Of a stretch of DNA of 64,000 nt, positions 48,087 through 57,408 are shown piece by piece. Where the stretch lies: positions 62,001 to 126,000 of the forward strand of contig NZ_JABVCF010000010.1 in NCBI RefSeq assembly GCF_014595955.1, given 5' to 3'. The translations under genes were made by a program, and so were the position numbers. The DNA comes from Pseudaminobacter soli (ex Zhang et al. 2022). GTDB taxonomy: Bacteria; Pseudomonadota; Alphaproteobacteria; Rhizobiales; Rhizobiaceae. Under the pieces are notes generated by a model, which made no database searches, was not told where the DNA came from, and saw nothing but the letters and a program-made list of their open reading frames with translations. The first letter of the stretch is position 1. Each line of letters opens with the position of its first letter.

Positions 48087-49550
48087 TTACCGCCCCTGGC
48101 GCTCCAGCCTGTCCAGGAACCACTGCGTCAGACGCACCCAGACCTCGTCCTTCTCGCCGGTATCCTCACATCCATGATCGAGGTTGGGGTTGTCGTTGAC
48201 CTCTATGACGACGACGCCGTCCTTGGTCTCCTTAAGGTCCACGCCGTAGAGCCCGTCGCCGATGCAGCGTGCGGCCTTGACCGCGGTGGCGATGACGTCT
48301 TCGGGAGCGTCCTTCAGCGTGAAGGTCTTGACTCCGCCCTGGTCGGGCTTGCCGTTCGTCTTGTGGTTGACGATCTGCCAGTGCTTCTTGGCCATCAGGT
48401 ACTGCACGGCAAAGAGCGGCTGCCCGCCAAGCACGCCTACCCGCCAATCATAGTCGGTCGGCACGAATTTCTGGGCGATCAGCAGGTCGGACTCTTCCAG
48501 CCACTGCTCGGCGAGCGCCTTTAGTTCGGCGAAGTCGTTGGCCTTCTTCACGCCGCGGGAGAAGGAACTGTCTGGTATCTTCAGCACCAGTGGAAAACCG
48601 AGCGTGTCCGCCGCAAGCTGCAGGTCCGAGACCCCTGCGATCATCACGGTCGGCGGCACCGGTACCTTGTTGGCCGACATGAGTTCGTGAAGATAAACCT
48701 TGTTGGTGCAGCGGATCATCGAGAGCGGATCGTCGATCACCGGCATGCCTTCCTGCTGCGCTCGCCGGGCGAACCGGTAGGTGTGGTTCGAGATCGACGT
48801 CGTCTCGCGGATGAATAGGGCGTCGTAATTGGCGAGCTTGGCGAGGTCGCGCTTGGTTATGGGCTCTACCTCCACGCCCATCTTCTCAGCGATCCGAGCC
48901 CAGTACCGCAAAGAACCGATCTCCGAGGGCGGCAGTTGCTCTTGAGGGTTGACCAGCGTGGCGAAGGTGTAGCGGGCCGGCGTCCGCGTCTTCGAATCGC
49001 GCCACTCGCGGCTGGTGTAGGCCTCCAGGCTGGCGAGAAAGCGGGGCTTCTCATCCGCCGACAGCCGCGCCAAGGGATGGAAGCCGATCCTTTGGATCGA
49101 CGCCCAGTTCTGGCCGTCGCGGATCACAACCTCGAGCGCCGGGGCCCGGAACCAGTCGAACAGCAGCTTGGCGAAGCGATCCCACACCTTCGACGGGCCG
49201 ATTCCGAAGAAGATGCAGACTTTCGGGGGATAGGAGCCGCCGAGTTCCTTGCGGCACTTGTTGAGCGCCGTCTCAAGCTCGGGCAGCGCGTTCTCGTAGA
49301 GCTTGCGCTCGGACAGGTCAATCATCGTCTCGACCGTTGGGATCACCTTGTGGCCGCGCGACCCGGCGAGCAACGAAGCGTAGTAGCCGCGGCTCTGGTA
49401 GGCATAGTTGTTGGAAAGGTTGATCACCTTCGGCCGCTGTCCGCGGAAGAGGGCGGGGTGGGTGAGATATTCGCGATTGGTGATGATCTTGTGCGGAGTA
49501 TCGACCTGACCGAGGTCGCTGTTCCGGCCAGTCAGGATGACCCAGGTCAT
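48087..49550 (-). CDS. RimK-like ATP-grasp ligase with RLAN-type N-terminal domain
   Basis: 487 residues. The N-terminal half (about 1-200; INLSNNYAYQSRGYYASLLA) matches the RLAN-type domain fused to RimK-like enzymes. The C-terminal half is ATP-grasp: PLVLKIPDSSFSRGVKK (nucleotide loop), VGVLGGQPLFAVQYLM and the metal-binding EVNDNPNLDHG. RimK-type enzymes add amino acids to a protein or small-molecule carboxylate; this subtype is predicted, not proven, to modify peptides. It is 60 bases downstream of a GNAT gene on the same strand, an association I know from related families. Confidence 0.85.
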   Translation of the reverse strand: MTWVILTGRNSDLGQVDTPHKIITNREYLTHPALFRGQRPKVINLSNNYAYQSRGYYASLLAGSRGHKVIPTVETMIDLSERKLYENALPELETALNKCRKELGGSYPPKVCIFFGIGPSKVWDRFAKLLFDWFRAPALEVVIRDGQNWASIQRIGFHPLARLSADEKPRFLASLEAYTSREWRDSKTRTPARYTFATLVNPQEQLPPSEIGSLRYWARIAEKMGVEVEPITKRDLAKLANYDALFIRETTSISNHTYRFARRAQQEGMPVIDDPLSMIRCTNKVYLHELMSANKVPVPPTVMIAGVSDLQLAADTLGFPLVLKIPDSSFSRGVKKANDFAELKALAEQWLEESDLLIAQKFVPTDYDWRVGVLGGQPLFAVQYLMAKKHWQIVNHKTNGKPDQGGVKTFTLKDAPEDVIATAVKAARCIGDGLYGVDLKETKDGVVVIEVNDNPNLDHGCEDTGEKDEVWVRLTQWFLDRLERQGR

Positions 49551-49609
49551 CGAACTTTCCGCAGGGGATGGCGTTGCACGATTGCGGCCTCACTCGGCTC
49601 CTAAAGGGG

Positions 49610-50125
49610 TCAAAACTCTTGTCTCTCGTCAAGGCTGGACGCCTCGGAGACATTAACTTCGCCAGCACAGTAATGCAGGTGGTCTGCCAAAGGTTTCTCG
49701 AATCGCAGCGCTGTCATTCCATCGGAATAATAGTCCATTTTGAAACCTATCTGCTGGTAACCGGACTTTTCATAGAAGAAGATGGCGCGCGTATTGTCTT
49801 GGCGGACCTCCAGGCGCATGCATCGCGATCCGCGCATGGCCGCCGACCTCTCAGCCGCCGCGAGCAGCGCGCGACCGAGACCGGAACCATCCCTTGCCGC
49901 CGCGATCGAATAGAGCCGCGCCTGACGGCTGTTCTGGCGCAACAGCACCGTGAAACTCCCAGAGATCGCGCCCTCATCCTCCGCCACGAACACCAGCGCG
50001 GTCGGCCTCCCGATCAGCCGGCGGTACGATCGCCGGGAAATGCGGTCACCGGGAAAGGACGCCTCCTCCAGCGCCAGAAGCGCGTCGAGATCTGAAGGCC
50101 TGGCCGGACGGATTTCCACGGACAT
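49610..50125 (-). CDS. GNAT acetyltransferase partnered with the RimK-like ligase
   Basis: 171 residues: SVEIRPARPSDLDALLALEE start, the acetyl-CoA loop ARDGSGLGRALLAAAE and a YEKSGYQQIGFKMDYY end. The LEEASFPGDRISRRSYRRL pattern is that of GNATs paired with RimK-like ligases, which in many genomes are fused to a C-terminal papain-like (C39-type) peptidase domain. Here the protein stops right after the GNAT domain, so the peptidase part is absent. The ATG at 50125 is chosen over a TTG at 50164. Confidence 0.85.
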   Translation of the reverse strand: MSVEIRPARPSDLDALLALEEASFPGDRISRRSYRRLIGRPTALVFVAEDEGAISGSFTVLLRQNSRQARLYSIAAARDGSGLGRALLAAAERSAAMRGSRCMRLEVRQDNTRAIFFYEKSGYQQIGFKMDYYSDGMTALRFEKPLADHLHYCAGEVNVSEASSLDERQEF

Positions 50126-50246
50126 GCGGGTGGGGTCTTCCTCGCTCCAAGCCAGGACAACCAATATCCTGCCGTATGCGAGCAGTCGGCATCAATCGCG
50201 CTTTCGCGCTTCGATTCGGGCTGAATTGTGACGTATCGGCCGCAGC

Positions 50247-51038
50247 TTAGGCGGCGAGGCCCTGCTTGATCTGGCGCCATGCGTGGGCGGCTATCTCGTC
50301 GCGCCGCTCCTCGGGCAGATCGCTCACGATCGCACAGCCGAACCCCTTGTCTGACCAATAAACGGCGACGGGTCTGCCCTCTTCTGCCGTGTAGACCCCC
50401 TTCGTCTTCTTATCGCCTTCTGCCATCATGTAGATCGAGACGCGATTGCCGTCCTGGTCCTTGTAGATCAGCAGCGCCGCAGGCTTGTCGTCACTGGGTA
50501 CGACACGGCCGCCCAGCAGCGAGAACCCTTGCGGCGTGAGATCAGGGGCGACCAGCTTCAGCCCGGTACGGGCCGAAAGCCATGCCTCGAGATAGGGCTT
50601 GTTGTCGCCGGCGACTTCTACGGGATGCGCCTGATCCGCGGTAAAGGTGTTGTGGGCATCGATCGCCTGATCGGCGAGGCGCTCTTCGATCTCGGTCTGC
50701 CCGCCCAGCATGCCGCTGCCGGCCACGAAATAGCCGGCGAGGCCGCCGACCGCGAAGATCAGCGCAGCGGCGGCCGCATTGCGCCACCATGCCGTCTTGG
50801 AGGGCGCCTTGGGCCACTCGCCCTTGACGATGTGGGCAAGCCGATCGGGGACAGGTTCTTGCGCGATCGGGCCCAGCGCCGCGCGAAGAAGCGTCATGTC
50901 GGCGGCAAACCTGTCCGCCCGGGCCTTCATCTCCGGATTGGAGTCGAGCCAATCCTGGTAGGCGGCGCGCTCGTCTTCCGGAAGCTCGCCATCCAGCGCG
51001 AGGTGGATATCCCGCTCGGAGAAGCTACGCGCAGTCAT
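50247..51038 (-). CDS. Membrane anti-sigma factor
   Basis: 263 residues: an N-terminal cytoplasmic domain that starts MTARSFSERDIHLALDGELP, a single membrane segment (about 88-108) and a periplasmic C-terminal domain. It lacks the His-X3-Cys-X2-Cys zinc motif of ZAS anti-sigma factors, so release must use another signal. Its start overlaps the sigma gene stop (ATGA), the normal layout for a sigma/anti-sigma pair. Confidence 0.9.
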   Translation of the reverse strand: MTARSFSERDIHLALDGELPEDERAAYQDWLDSNPEMKARADRFAADMTLLRAALGPIAQEPVPDRLAHIVKGEWPKAPSKTAWWRNAAAAALIFAVGGLAGYFVAGSGMLGGQTEIEERLADQAIDAHNTFTADQAHPVEVAGDNKPYLEAWLSARTGLKLVAPDLTPQGFSLLGGRVVPSDDKPAALLIYKDQDGNRVSIYMMAEGDKKTKGVYTAEEGRPVAVYWSDKGFGCAIVSDLPEERRDEIAAHAWRQIKQGLAA

Positions 51039-51553
51039 GGCTCGACCACCCTGATCGCGCGACGCCGCGAACCGCCGTCGAGGATGGCGCGCAGGTCCTC
51101 ACGCCCCCGGGCGATCCGCGACATCAGAGTGCCGGCCGGAATGCCGAGAACGGCCGACGCCTCGGCATAGGAGAAACCTTCCACCGCAACCATCAGGATT
51201 GCAGAGCGCCGCTCGGGACTGATCGACTGCAGTGCCTGCAGGACCTCGCGGGAGGCGGCATCCTCGGCCTGTTCGGACGGTACCGACATGGCGTCATGTG
51301 ACTCCAGCGGCAGCATGGCCCCTTCGCCTCTTCTCTTCTCCCTACGCATCTGATCGAGGAACAGGTGATGCATGATCGTGAACAGCCATCTGCGTGGGCT
51401 CTCGCCCGTGCGCCAGTTGTCGAGGCGGCTCAGGGCCCGCTCCAGGCAGTCCTGGACGAGATCGTCCGCTCGGTCGCGATCGCGCATCAGAGCTCGCGCA
51501 TACCGTCTGAGGCGCGGAATTTCCTCGAGGATCGCTCTTCGTCTGTCGTCCAT
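51035..51553 (-). CDS. ECF-type RNA polymerase sigma factor
   Basis: 172 residues with sigma region 2 (RADDLVQDCLERAL and the RRWLFTIMHHLFLDQM segment) and region 4 (EGFSYAEASAVLGIPAGTLMSRIARGRE). It binds core polymerase and directs stress-type promoters once freed from the membrane anti-sigma factor. The ATG at 51553 is preferred over a TTG at 51613. The EcfG-like promoter upstream suggests autoregulation. It is not the EcfG general-stress sigma itself, which pairs with NepR rather than a membrane anti-sigma. Confidence 0.93.
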   Translation of the reverse strand: MDDRRRAILEEIPRLRRYARALMRDRDRADDLVQDCLERALSRLDNWRTGESPRRWLFTIMHHLFLDQMRREKRRGEGAMLPLESHDAMSVPSEQAEDAASREVLQALQSISPERRSAILMVAVEGFSYAEASAVLGIPAGTLMSRIARGREDLRAILDGGSRRRAIRVVEP

Positions 51554-51656
51554 GGGCGACACGTGCACCGCTGGCGTTCCGCCGATTCGATCCGATTTCC
51601 CCTCCGGTTGCAAGGTCGAGGACGAAGGCGATCCCTTTCCGTGCCCATGTAAGAAG

Positions 51657-51682
51657 AACGCTCCCGAGGGTCGAAAAATTCC
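51657..51682 (-). promoter_or_regulatory. Putative ECF-type promoter of the sigma gene
   Basis: On the minus strand, GGAAT is followed after exactly 17 bases by CGTT, about 105 bases upstream of the sigma ATG. This matches the GGAAC-CGTT layout of alphaproteobacterial ECF promoters except for one -35 base. Autoregulation by the adjacent sigma factor is a natural reading but unproven. Confidence 0.45.
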
Positions 51683-51777
51683 CGATCCATCAAGGAAACT
51701 GAACAGATCGTCTAATCAATTCATTCCGAAGAGCATGGCAGGTCGGATATTGTGCGGCCGATCCGGAGACCTGATTC

Positions 51778-53010
51778 ATGACATCGACGATCAAGAGTGC
51801 GGCATCAGGACGTGTTCCGTGGCTGATCATCATCTGCGGCTGCCTGATTGCCGCGCTGACCTTCGGGCCGCGGTCGGCCATGGGCTTTTTCCAGCTGCCA
51901 ATGCTGGCCGAAAAGGGCTGGGACCGCACCACCTTCGGGCTCGCCATGGCGATCCAGAACCTTTTTTGGGGTCTCGGCCTGCCGTTCTTCGGCGCGATCG
52001 CCGACCGCTACGGAACATGGCGGGTGCTGGCTCTTGGCGGCGCGATTTACGCCGCCGGCCTCGCGCTGATGGCATCCGCCACATCGCCTACGCTGCTGCA
52101 TATCGGCGGGGGCGTGCTGGTCGGCCTCGGAGTCGCAGCCGGATCGTTCTCGATCGTGCTGGCGGCTTTTGCGCGGCACACCCCGCCCGAAAAGCGCTCA
52201 ATTGTCTTTGGCATCGGTACGGCGGCAGGCTCAGCGGGCATGTTCGTGTTCGCGCCGATCAGCCAGGGCATGATCGACGCATTCGGCTGGTCGTCCACGC
52301 TGACCTACATGGCGATCGCCATGCTCGTCATCCCGGTGCTCGCAGCGCCGCTTGCCGGCAGTTCGCATGCGCACGACGGCAAGGCGAGCCTGCAGCAGAG
52401 CGTGGGCGAGGCGCTCAAGGAGGCGCTCGGCCATTCGAGCTACGTGCTGCTGGTCTCCGGCTTCTTCGTCTGCGGCTTCCAGGTCGCCTTCATCACCGCG
52501 CATTTCCCCGCCTATATCGGTGACTTGGGCATTCCCGCGAAATATGCGGTGATCGCGCTCGCGCTGATCGGTTTCTTCAACATCATCGGCGCGCTCGCCG
52601 CCGGCGCCATCGGCCAGCGCTATTCCAAGCCGATCTTCCTGGCACTGATCTATCTCGGGCGCTCAGTCGCCGTGACCGCCTTCCTGCTTCTGCCGCAGAC
52701 GCCGACCAGCGTCGTGGTGTTCTCGATCGTCATGGGCCTGCTCTGGCTCTCGACCGTGCCGCCCACCAACGGACTTGTGGCGATCATGTTCGGCACCCGC
52801 CATCTCGGCATGCTCGGCGGGGTGGTCTTCCTGTCGCATCAAATCGGCTCGTTCCTGGGCGTGTGGCTCGGCGGCTATCTCTACGATCGTTTCGGCACCT
52901 ACGACCCGGTCTGGTGGCTCGGGGTGGTGCTGGGCGTCTTCGCTGCCATCGTCCATTGGCCGATCCGCGAGAAGCCGGTTGAGCGGCTGGCGCTCGCGCC
53001 GGCAGAGTAG
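51778..53010 (+). CDS. MFS transporter
   Basis: 410 residues with twelve membrane segments and the MFS loop GAIADRYGTWRVLALGG after segment 2. The pattern SAMGFFQLPMLAEKGWDRTT near the start recalls oxalate/formate-type and related anion MFS families. Substrate unknown. Divergent from the ECF sigma operon, with which it shares about 220 bases of upstream DNA. Confidence 0.92.
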   Translation: MTSTIKSAASGRVPWLIIICGCLIAALTFGPRSAMGFFQLPMLAEKGWDRTTFGLAMAIQNLFWGLGLPFFGAIADRYGTWRVLALGGAIYAAGLALMASATSPTLLHIGGGVLVGLGVAAGSFSIVLAAFARHTPPEKRSIVFGIGTAAGSAGMFVFAPISQGMIDAFGWSSTLTYMAIAMLVIPVLAAPLAGSSHAHDGKASLQQSVGEALKEALGHSSYVLLVSGFFVCGFQVAFITAHFPAYIGDLGIPAKYAVIALALIGFFNIIGALAAGAIGQRYSKPIFLALIYLGRSVAVTAFLLLPQTPTSVVVFSIVMGLLWLSTVPPTNGLVAIMFGTRHLGMLGGVVFLSHQIGSFLGVWLGGYLYDRFGTYDPVWWLGVVLGVFAAIVHWPIREKPVERLALAPAE

Positions 53011-53042
53011 GACTCCGCTGGCTCCGTCCCCCGGCACGATCC

Positions 53043-53792
53043 TCACGCTGCATTCTCTCCGGGCACGGCGTTCGCCCTGCGCAGAGCCTCGAGAAAACCC
53101 GCCCGCGCCTCCGGCTCGGCTATGCCGCGCGGCTCGTAGACATGGCGAGTGAGAAAAAAGCCGGTCAGGCGGAAGGCTTCGCCCAGAGCGACGGGATCGG
53201 CGCGCGTGGCCGGGCCCTCGACCAAGAATCCCGGTAAAACCAGCATCTTGTCGCGCCAGGGCTCGCCCGCCTCGCGCGATACGGCGCGGCCGGATTTCGG
53301 CGAGACATAGACCAGTTCGGTGCGGACACCGGTCGCCGCGCATTCGGTGAGATCGAGCCCAAAACCCAATTCCTCGAGCACCATCAGTTCGAAGCGGGCG
53401 ACCAACTCGCCGGCTAACAGCCGGTCGTCGAGGTGGCGGAGCAGGACGATCAGGGCTTCGTAGAGGTCCGGATGCACGTCCCGCTCCGGCAGGAGACGCA
53501 GATGGGACGCGAGCGTCTGGAGACCGAACACCGCCGCGGCACTGTCGAACAGCCGCGCAGCATTGAACTCAACGGCTTCCGCCTGGAACACGCCGAGATG
53601 CTCGTCGAGCCTCGCGTGCCACACCAACTCGACGCGGTTGCCGGGCTGCAGCACCGGCTGCTGTTTTCGCGAGCGCCCTCCCCGCACCATGCCGAGATGG
53701 CGGCCATGGCCGCGCGTCATCACTTCAAGGATGACACTGCTCTCACCGTGCTTGCGGGAACCCAGGATGATGCCTTCGTCACGCCATTCCAT
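53043..53792 (-). CDS. recO: DNA repair protein RecO
   Basis: Helps load RecA on SSB-coated gaps in the RecFOR pathway. 249 residues starting [17 protein letters not shown], with an OB-fold N-terminus and the family stretch [24 protein letters not shown]. No Cys4 zinc set is visible. The ATG at 53792 fits the rhizobial start; the frame extends four codons. Last gene of the rpoZ-to-recO run. Confidence 0.92.
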   Translation of the reverse strand: MEWRDEGIILGSRKHGESSVILEVMTRGHGRHLGMVRGGRSRKQQPVLQPGNRVELVWHARLDEHLGVFQAEAVEFNAARLFDSAAAVFGLQTLASHLRLLPERDVHPDLYEALIVLLRHLDDRLLAGELVARFELMVLEELGFGLDLTECAATGVRTELVYVSPKSGRAVSREAGEPWRDKMLVLPGFLVEGPATRADPVALGEAFRLTGFFLTRHVYEPRGIAEPEARAGFLEALRRANAVPGENAA

Positions 53793-53876
53793 GAGGGCGA
53801 GCATTCCACCTGTAGAAGCGAGAGATCAAGGGAGGGGTTAGAAAGCCGATCTAAGCAAGCCTCCGTACCGCCCCAC

Positions 53877-54788
53877 TCAGCGCGGAAAATCCAGCCCCAT
53901 CTCCCGGTAGCGCTCGGGGTCGTCGCCCCAGTTCTCGCGCACCTTCACGAACAGGAACAAGTGCACCGGCTGTTCGAGGATCTCGGAGATGTCTTTTCGC
54001 GAGGCCTGTCCGATCGAGCGGATCGTCTCGCCCTTGGCGCCCAGCACGATCTTCTTCTGGCTGTCGCGCTCGACATAGATCGTCTGCTCGATGCGCACCG
54101 AGCCGTCCTTCTTCTCCTCCCATTTGTCGGTCTCGACGTGGGAAGAGTAGGGCAATTCCTGATGCAGGCGCAGGAACAGTTTTTCGCGCGTGATTTCCGC
54201 TGCCAACTGGCGCATCGGCAGGTCGGAGAGTTGGTCCTCCGGGTAGAACCATGGCCCCGCCGGCAGCGATTGCGCGAGATAGTCTAGGATGGCTTTGCAA
54301 CCGGCGCCGGTCAGTGCCGAGACCATGAAGGTGCGCTCGAAGGCGATACGCTCGTTCGCTTCCTTCGCCAGTTCGAGCAGCCGTTCGGGCTTGGTCCGGT
54401 CGATCTTGTTCAGGATCAGGATTTTTGGCTGGCGGACGTCCTTGAGGTTCTCGAGGAGGACCTCGGCATCGCCGCGAAGCCCGCGCTCCGCGTCGATCAG
54501 AACCATCACCACGTCGGCGTCCTTGGCGCCGCCCCAGGCGGTCGTCACCATCGCCTGGTCCAGTCGCCGGCGCGGCTTGAAGATGCCGGGCGTGTCGACG
54601 AAGACGATCTGGGTGGTGTCGTGCGTGGCGATGCCGCGGACGATGGCTCGGGTCGTCTGCACCTTGTGAGTGACTATCGAAACCTTCGCGCCGACCAGTT
54701 GGTTCACCAGCGTCGACTTGCCGGCATTCGGCGCGCCGATCAGGGCGACGAAGCCGGAGCGTGTCTCGGCGGTTGCGGCCTCGCTCAC
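53877..54788 (-). CDS. era: GTPase Era
   Basis: Assembles the 30S subunit by binding 16S rRNA near its 3' end. 303 residues: G1 GAPNAGKST (18-26), G3 DTPG, G4 NKID and a C-terminal KH domain. The start overlaps the rnc stop by four bases, so translation is coupled. RNase III and Era both act in rRNA maturation, which explains the pairing. Confidence 0.97.
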   Translation of the reverse strand: MSEAATAETRSGFVALIGAPNAGKSTLVNQLVGAKVSIVTHKVQTTRAIVRGIATHDTTQIVFVDTPGIFKPRRRLDQAMVTTAWGGAKDADVVMVLIDAERGLRGDAEVLLENLKDVRQPKILILNKIDRTKPERLLELAKEANERIAFERTFMVSALTGAGCKAILDYLAQSLPAGPWFYPEDQLSDLPMRQLAAEITREKLFLRLHQELPYSSHVETDKWEEKKDGSVRIEQTIYVERDSQKKIVLGAKGETIRSIGQASRKDISEILEQPVHLFLFVKVRENWGDDPERYREMGLDFPR

Positions 54789-55501
54789 GATGCTGCCCTT
54801 TCTGTGGTCCAGACCCCTTCGCGGATCAGGAACTCGGTCGCCGCCGCCTCCTCGGCTCCGCGCCTAGAGCGGCCGCTCGCCCGCGCCGGCTCAAAACCCT
54901 CGACGTTCACCACTACCGTGAAGATCGGTTCATGGTCAGGCCCTTCACGGGTCTCGATCATGTACTCGGGGCGGGCGCCGTTTGCCTGAGCGACCCATTC
55001 CTGCAGTTCGGACTTGGGGTTGCGCGGCTTTTCGACCACGCTGCTCGAACGCGGTTCCCAATACCGCAGGATGAAGGCGCGTGCAGGATCCATACCACCG
55101 TCCAGATAGATCGCAGCGATCAGCGCTTCCACCGCGTCCGCGAGGTAGTTGCCCGATTTCCCACCCTTCGAGACCTTCAGCGCGGCATCGGCACGGATGA
55201 GCTCGTCCAGGCCAAGTTCAATGCCGATCTCGGCGCAGGTGCGCGCATCTACGAGCGCGTTGAAGCGGGGTGCGAGTTCTCCCTCCCGCGCCTCCGGAAA
55301 CCGGTGGAAGAGCATGTCGGCGACGACGAGCCCAAGAATCCGGTCGCCGAGGAACTCCAGGCGCTCGTTGTTCGTCTTCGCCTTGACCGCGCTCGAATGG
55401 GTGAGTGCAGTCTGGGCGAGCGCGACATCGGCGAAGTCATGGCCGGTACGCATGCGCAAGGCGGCCGCAAGAGCTTCGCCGGTCGGCCGTTTCAGTCCCA
55501 T
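54785..55501 (-). CDS. rnc: Ribonuclease III
   Basis: Cuts double-stranded RNA in rRNA processing and regulatory duplexes. The 238-residue protein has the catalytic signature NNERLEFLGDRI (44-55) with the acidic residues intact and a C-terminal dsRNA-binding domain (about 160-230). The ATG at 55501 (MGLKRPTGEALAAA) lies four bases after lepB; upstream frame extension is an artefact of overlap with lepB. Confidence 0.96.
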   Translation of the reverse strand: MGLKRPTGEALAAALRMRTGHDFADVALAQTALTHSSAVKAKTNNERLEFLGDRILGLVVADMLFHRFPEAREGELAPRFNALVDARTCAEIGIELGLDELIRADAALKVSKGGKSGNYLADAVEALIAAIYLDGGMDPARAFILRYWEPRSSSVVEKPRNPKSELQEWVAQANGARPEYMIETREGPDHEPIFTVVVNVEGFEPARASGRSRRGAEEAAATEFLIREGVWTTERAAS

Positions 55502-55505
55502 CGGG

Positions 55506-56255
55506 CTATCGGACGAAATTGAACAAACGCCAGGGGCGCAGTTCCGTCGGCCACTTCCAGATCTCGAGCGGGCTGGCGCCGCCGGCAATCGAGAAGAAGA
55601 TGATGTTGGCCCTTCCGACGAGGTTCTCCTCCGGCACATAGCCGACGGTGAACCGGCTGTCGGTCGAGTTGTCGCGGTTGTCGCCCATCATGAAATAATG
55701 GCCGGGCGGCACGACATATTCTCGGGTGTCGTCGCCTATGCCGTTGGGGGTGAGATCAAGCGTCTCGTAGGAGACGCCATTGGGCAGTGTCTCGCGGAAC
55801 ACATCCACCGGCCGGTCGACCTCGGTCACGTCGGGATCATTGATCTCCCCGACTTTCTCACGCGAAACGGCTTCACCGTTGATGAAGAGCTGGCCACCGC
55901 GCATCTGGATGCGGTCGCCCGGGAGGCCGACCACCCGCTTGATGTAGTCGAGCGACGGATTGGGCGGAAACTTGAAAACGACCACGTCGCCGCGCTCGGG
56001 CGAACTGCCGAAGATGCGGCCGGAGAACAGGTTGGGCGAGAACGGCAGCGAGTAGCGCGAGTAGCCGTAGGACCACTTGGTGACAAACAGATAATCGCCC
56101 TCAAGCAAGGTCGGGCGCATCGAGCCCGACGGGATGGAGAAGGGCTGGAACAGTAGGGTGCGGATCACGAGCGCGAGGATCAGCGCCTGGAAGATGACAT
56201 TGACGGTTTCGCCAAGCCCCCCTGATTTCTTTGCTGTCTTCTCGGCCACGCTCAT
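55506..56255 (-). CDS. lepB: Signal peptidase I
   Basis: Removes signal peptides from exported proteins. 249 residues with one membrane anchor (about 17-36), catalytic Ser45 in IPSGSMRPTL and Lys95 in RGDVVVFKF, plus the later MGDNRDNSTDSR box. Followed four bases later by rnc, the universal alphaproteobacterial pairing. Confidence 0.97.
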   Translation of the reverse strand: MSVAEKTAKKSGGLGETVNVIFQALILALVIRTLLFQPFSIPSGSMRPTLLEGDYLFVTKWSYGYSRYSLPFSPNLFSGRIFGSSPERGDVVVFKFPPNPSLDYIKRVVGLPGDRIQMRGGQLFINGEAVSREKVGEINDPDVTEVDRPVDVFRETLPNGVSYETLDLTPNGIGDDTREYVVPPGHYFMMGDNRDNSTDSRFTVGYVPEENLVGRANIIFFSIAGGASPLEIWKWPTELRPWRLFNFVR

Positions 56256-56337
56256 TCAGTCCTCGGTCGGGTTGGGGTTCCGTATAAGGGTTAGGCTTGA
56301 GCGGGGCAACGCCGCGTGGCCGGCTTCGATGCCATAA

Positions 56338-56748
56338 TCATGGCTCTTGTTCGACGGGCAAAGCCTCGATGATCACAAATGCCTGAGCGAGCGGGTGATC
56401 GTCGGTGATGGAAAGGTGAATCTCGGCGCGATGGCCTTTGGGGAGCATTTCCTTCAGGCGCTCCGCGGCCCCGCCGGTCAGGTGCATCGTCGGCTTGCCG
56501 CCGGGCAGGTTGACCACGCCCATGTCGCGCCAGAAGACGCCGCGCGACATGCCGGTGCCCAGCGCCTTCGACATCGCCTCCTTGGCGGCAAAGCGCTTCG
56601 CATAGGTCGCCACCCGCTCGCGTCGCCTCTCGGCCTTGACCTGCTCGATCTCGGTGTAGATCCGCTTGATGAAGCGCTCACCGTAGCGGTCGAGCGAACT
56701 CGCGATACGGCGGATGTCGACGAGATCGCTGCCGATGCCGATGATCAT
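56338..56748 (-). CDS. acpS: Holo-ACP synthase
   Basis: Attaches 4'-phosphopantetheine to Ser37 of AcpP (encoded at 3448-3684). 136 residues with GIGSDLVDI (metal-binding Asp8) and [14 protein letters not shown] (Glu ligand). Normal length and start. Lies between lepB and pyrE on the same strand. Confidence 0.96.
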   Translation of the reverse strand: MIIGIGSDLVDIRRIASSLDRYGERFIKRIYTEIEQVKAERRRERVATYAKRFAAKEAMSKALGTGMSRGVFWRDMGVVNLPGGKPTMHLTGGAAERLKEMLPKGHRAEIHLSITDDHPLAQAFVIIEALPVEQEP

Positions 56749-56817
56749 GGGCGTGGCCTCCTTAAGGTACCTGCAGCTTTCGTGAACTGTTCCTGACGAA
56801 GCTCGAATTGGACCTGA

Positions 56818-57396
56818 TCAAATATTGCGGCTGCCGGGCTTGACCGGCGGGATCGCGGCGAGTTCCGGCGGCAATTGGTCAGCCGGATAGGCCGGCACCT
56901 CATATTCGGCGAGCGCGATCAGCGGCATGCCGACGTCTGTTTTTCCGGCGGAACGATCGATGATGCAGGCGGCAGCCGCGACCTCCGCGCCGAGTTCGCG
57001 CAGGCAGGCGATGGTCTCGCGGATCGACAGTCCAGTGGTGACGATGTCCTCCACGATCACCACGCGGGCGCCCTTCTCGATGTCGAAGCGACGAAGCCGG
57101 AACACCCCCTGCTCGCGCTCCACCCAGATCGCCGGCACCCCGAGATGGCGGGATGTCTCGTAGGCGGGGATGAGGCCGCCCACAGCGGGGCCGACGACAT
57201 AGTCGATGCTGCCCGGCACTTCCCTGCGGATCTTCACGGCAAGCGCGCGGCAGAGCCGCTCCGTCTTTTCGGCGTGCATGAAGACGCGCGCCTTCTGCAG
57301 GAAGACTGGGCTGCGCAATCCGGAGGTCAGGATGAAGTGTCCCTCCAGGACCGCGCCCGCCTCACGGAAAATATCGAGAACTTCGCTGGTTTCCAT
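56818..57396 (-). CDS. pyrE: Orotate phosphoribosyltransferase
   Basis: Joins orotate to PRPP to make OMP. 192 residues with the PRPP loop [13 protein letters not shown] (about 110-122) and the C-terminal family end. The cluster also carries pyrC-like dihydroorotase at 45087-46418, so two pyrimidine steps lie in this window. It starts 12 bases after rsh. Confidence 0.95.
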   Translation of the reverse strand: METSEVLDIFREAGAVLEGHFILTSGLRSPVFLQKARVFMHAEKTERLCRALAVKIRREVPGSIDYVVGPAVGGLIPAYETSRHLGVPAIWVEREQGVFRLRRFDIEKGARVVIVEDIVTTGLSIRETIACLRELGAEVAAAACIIDRSAGKTDVGMPLIALAEYEVPAYPADQLPPELAAIPPVKPGSRNI

Positions 57397-57408
57397 GCCT
57401 TCGTATTC

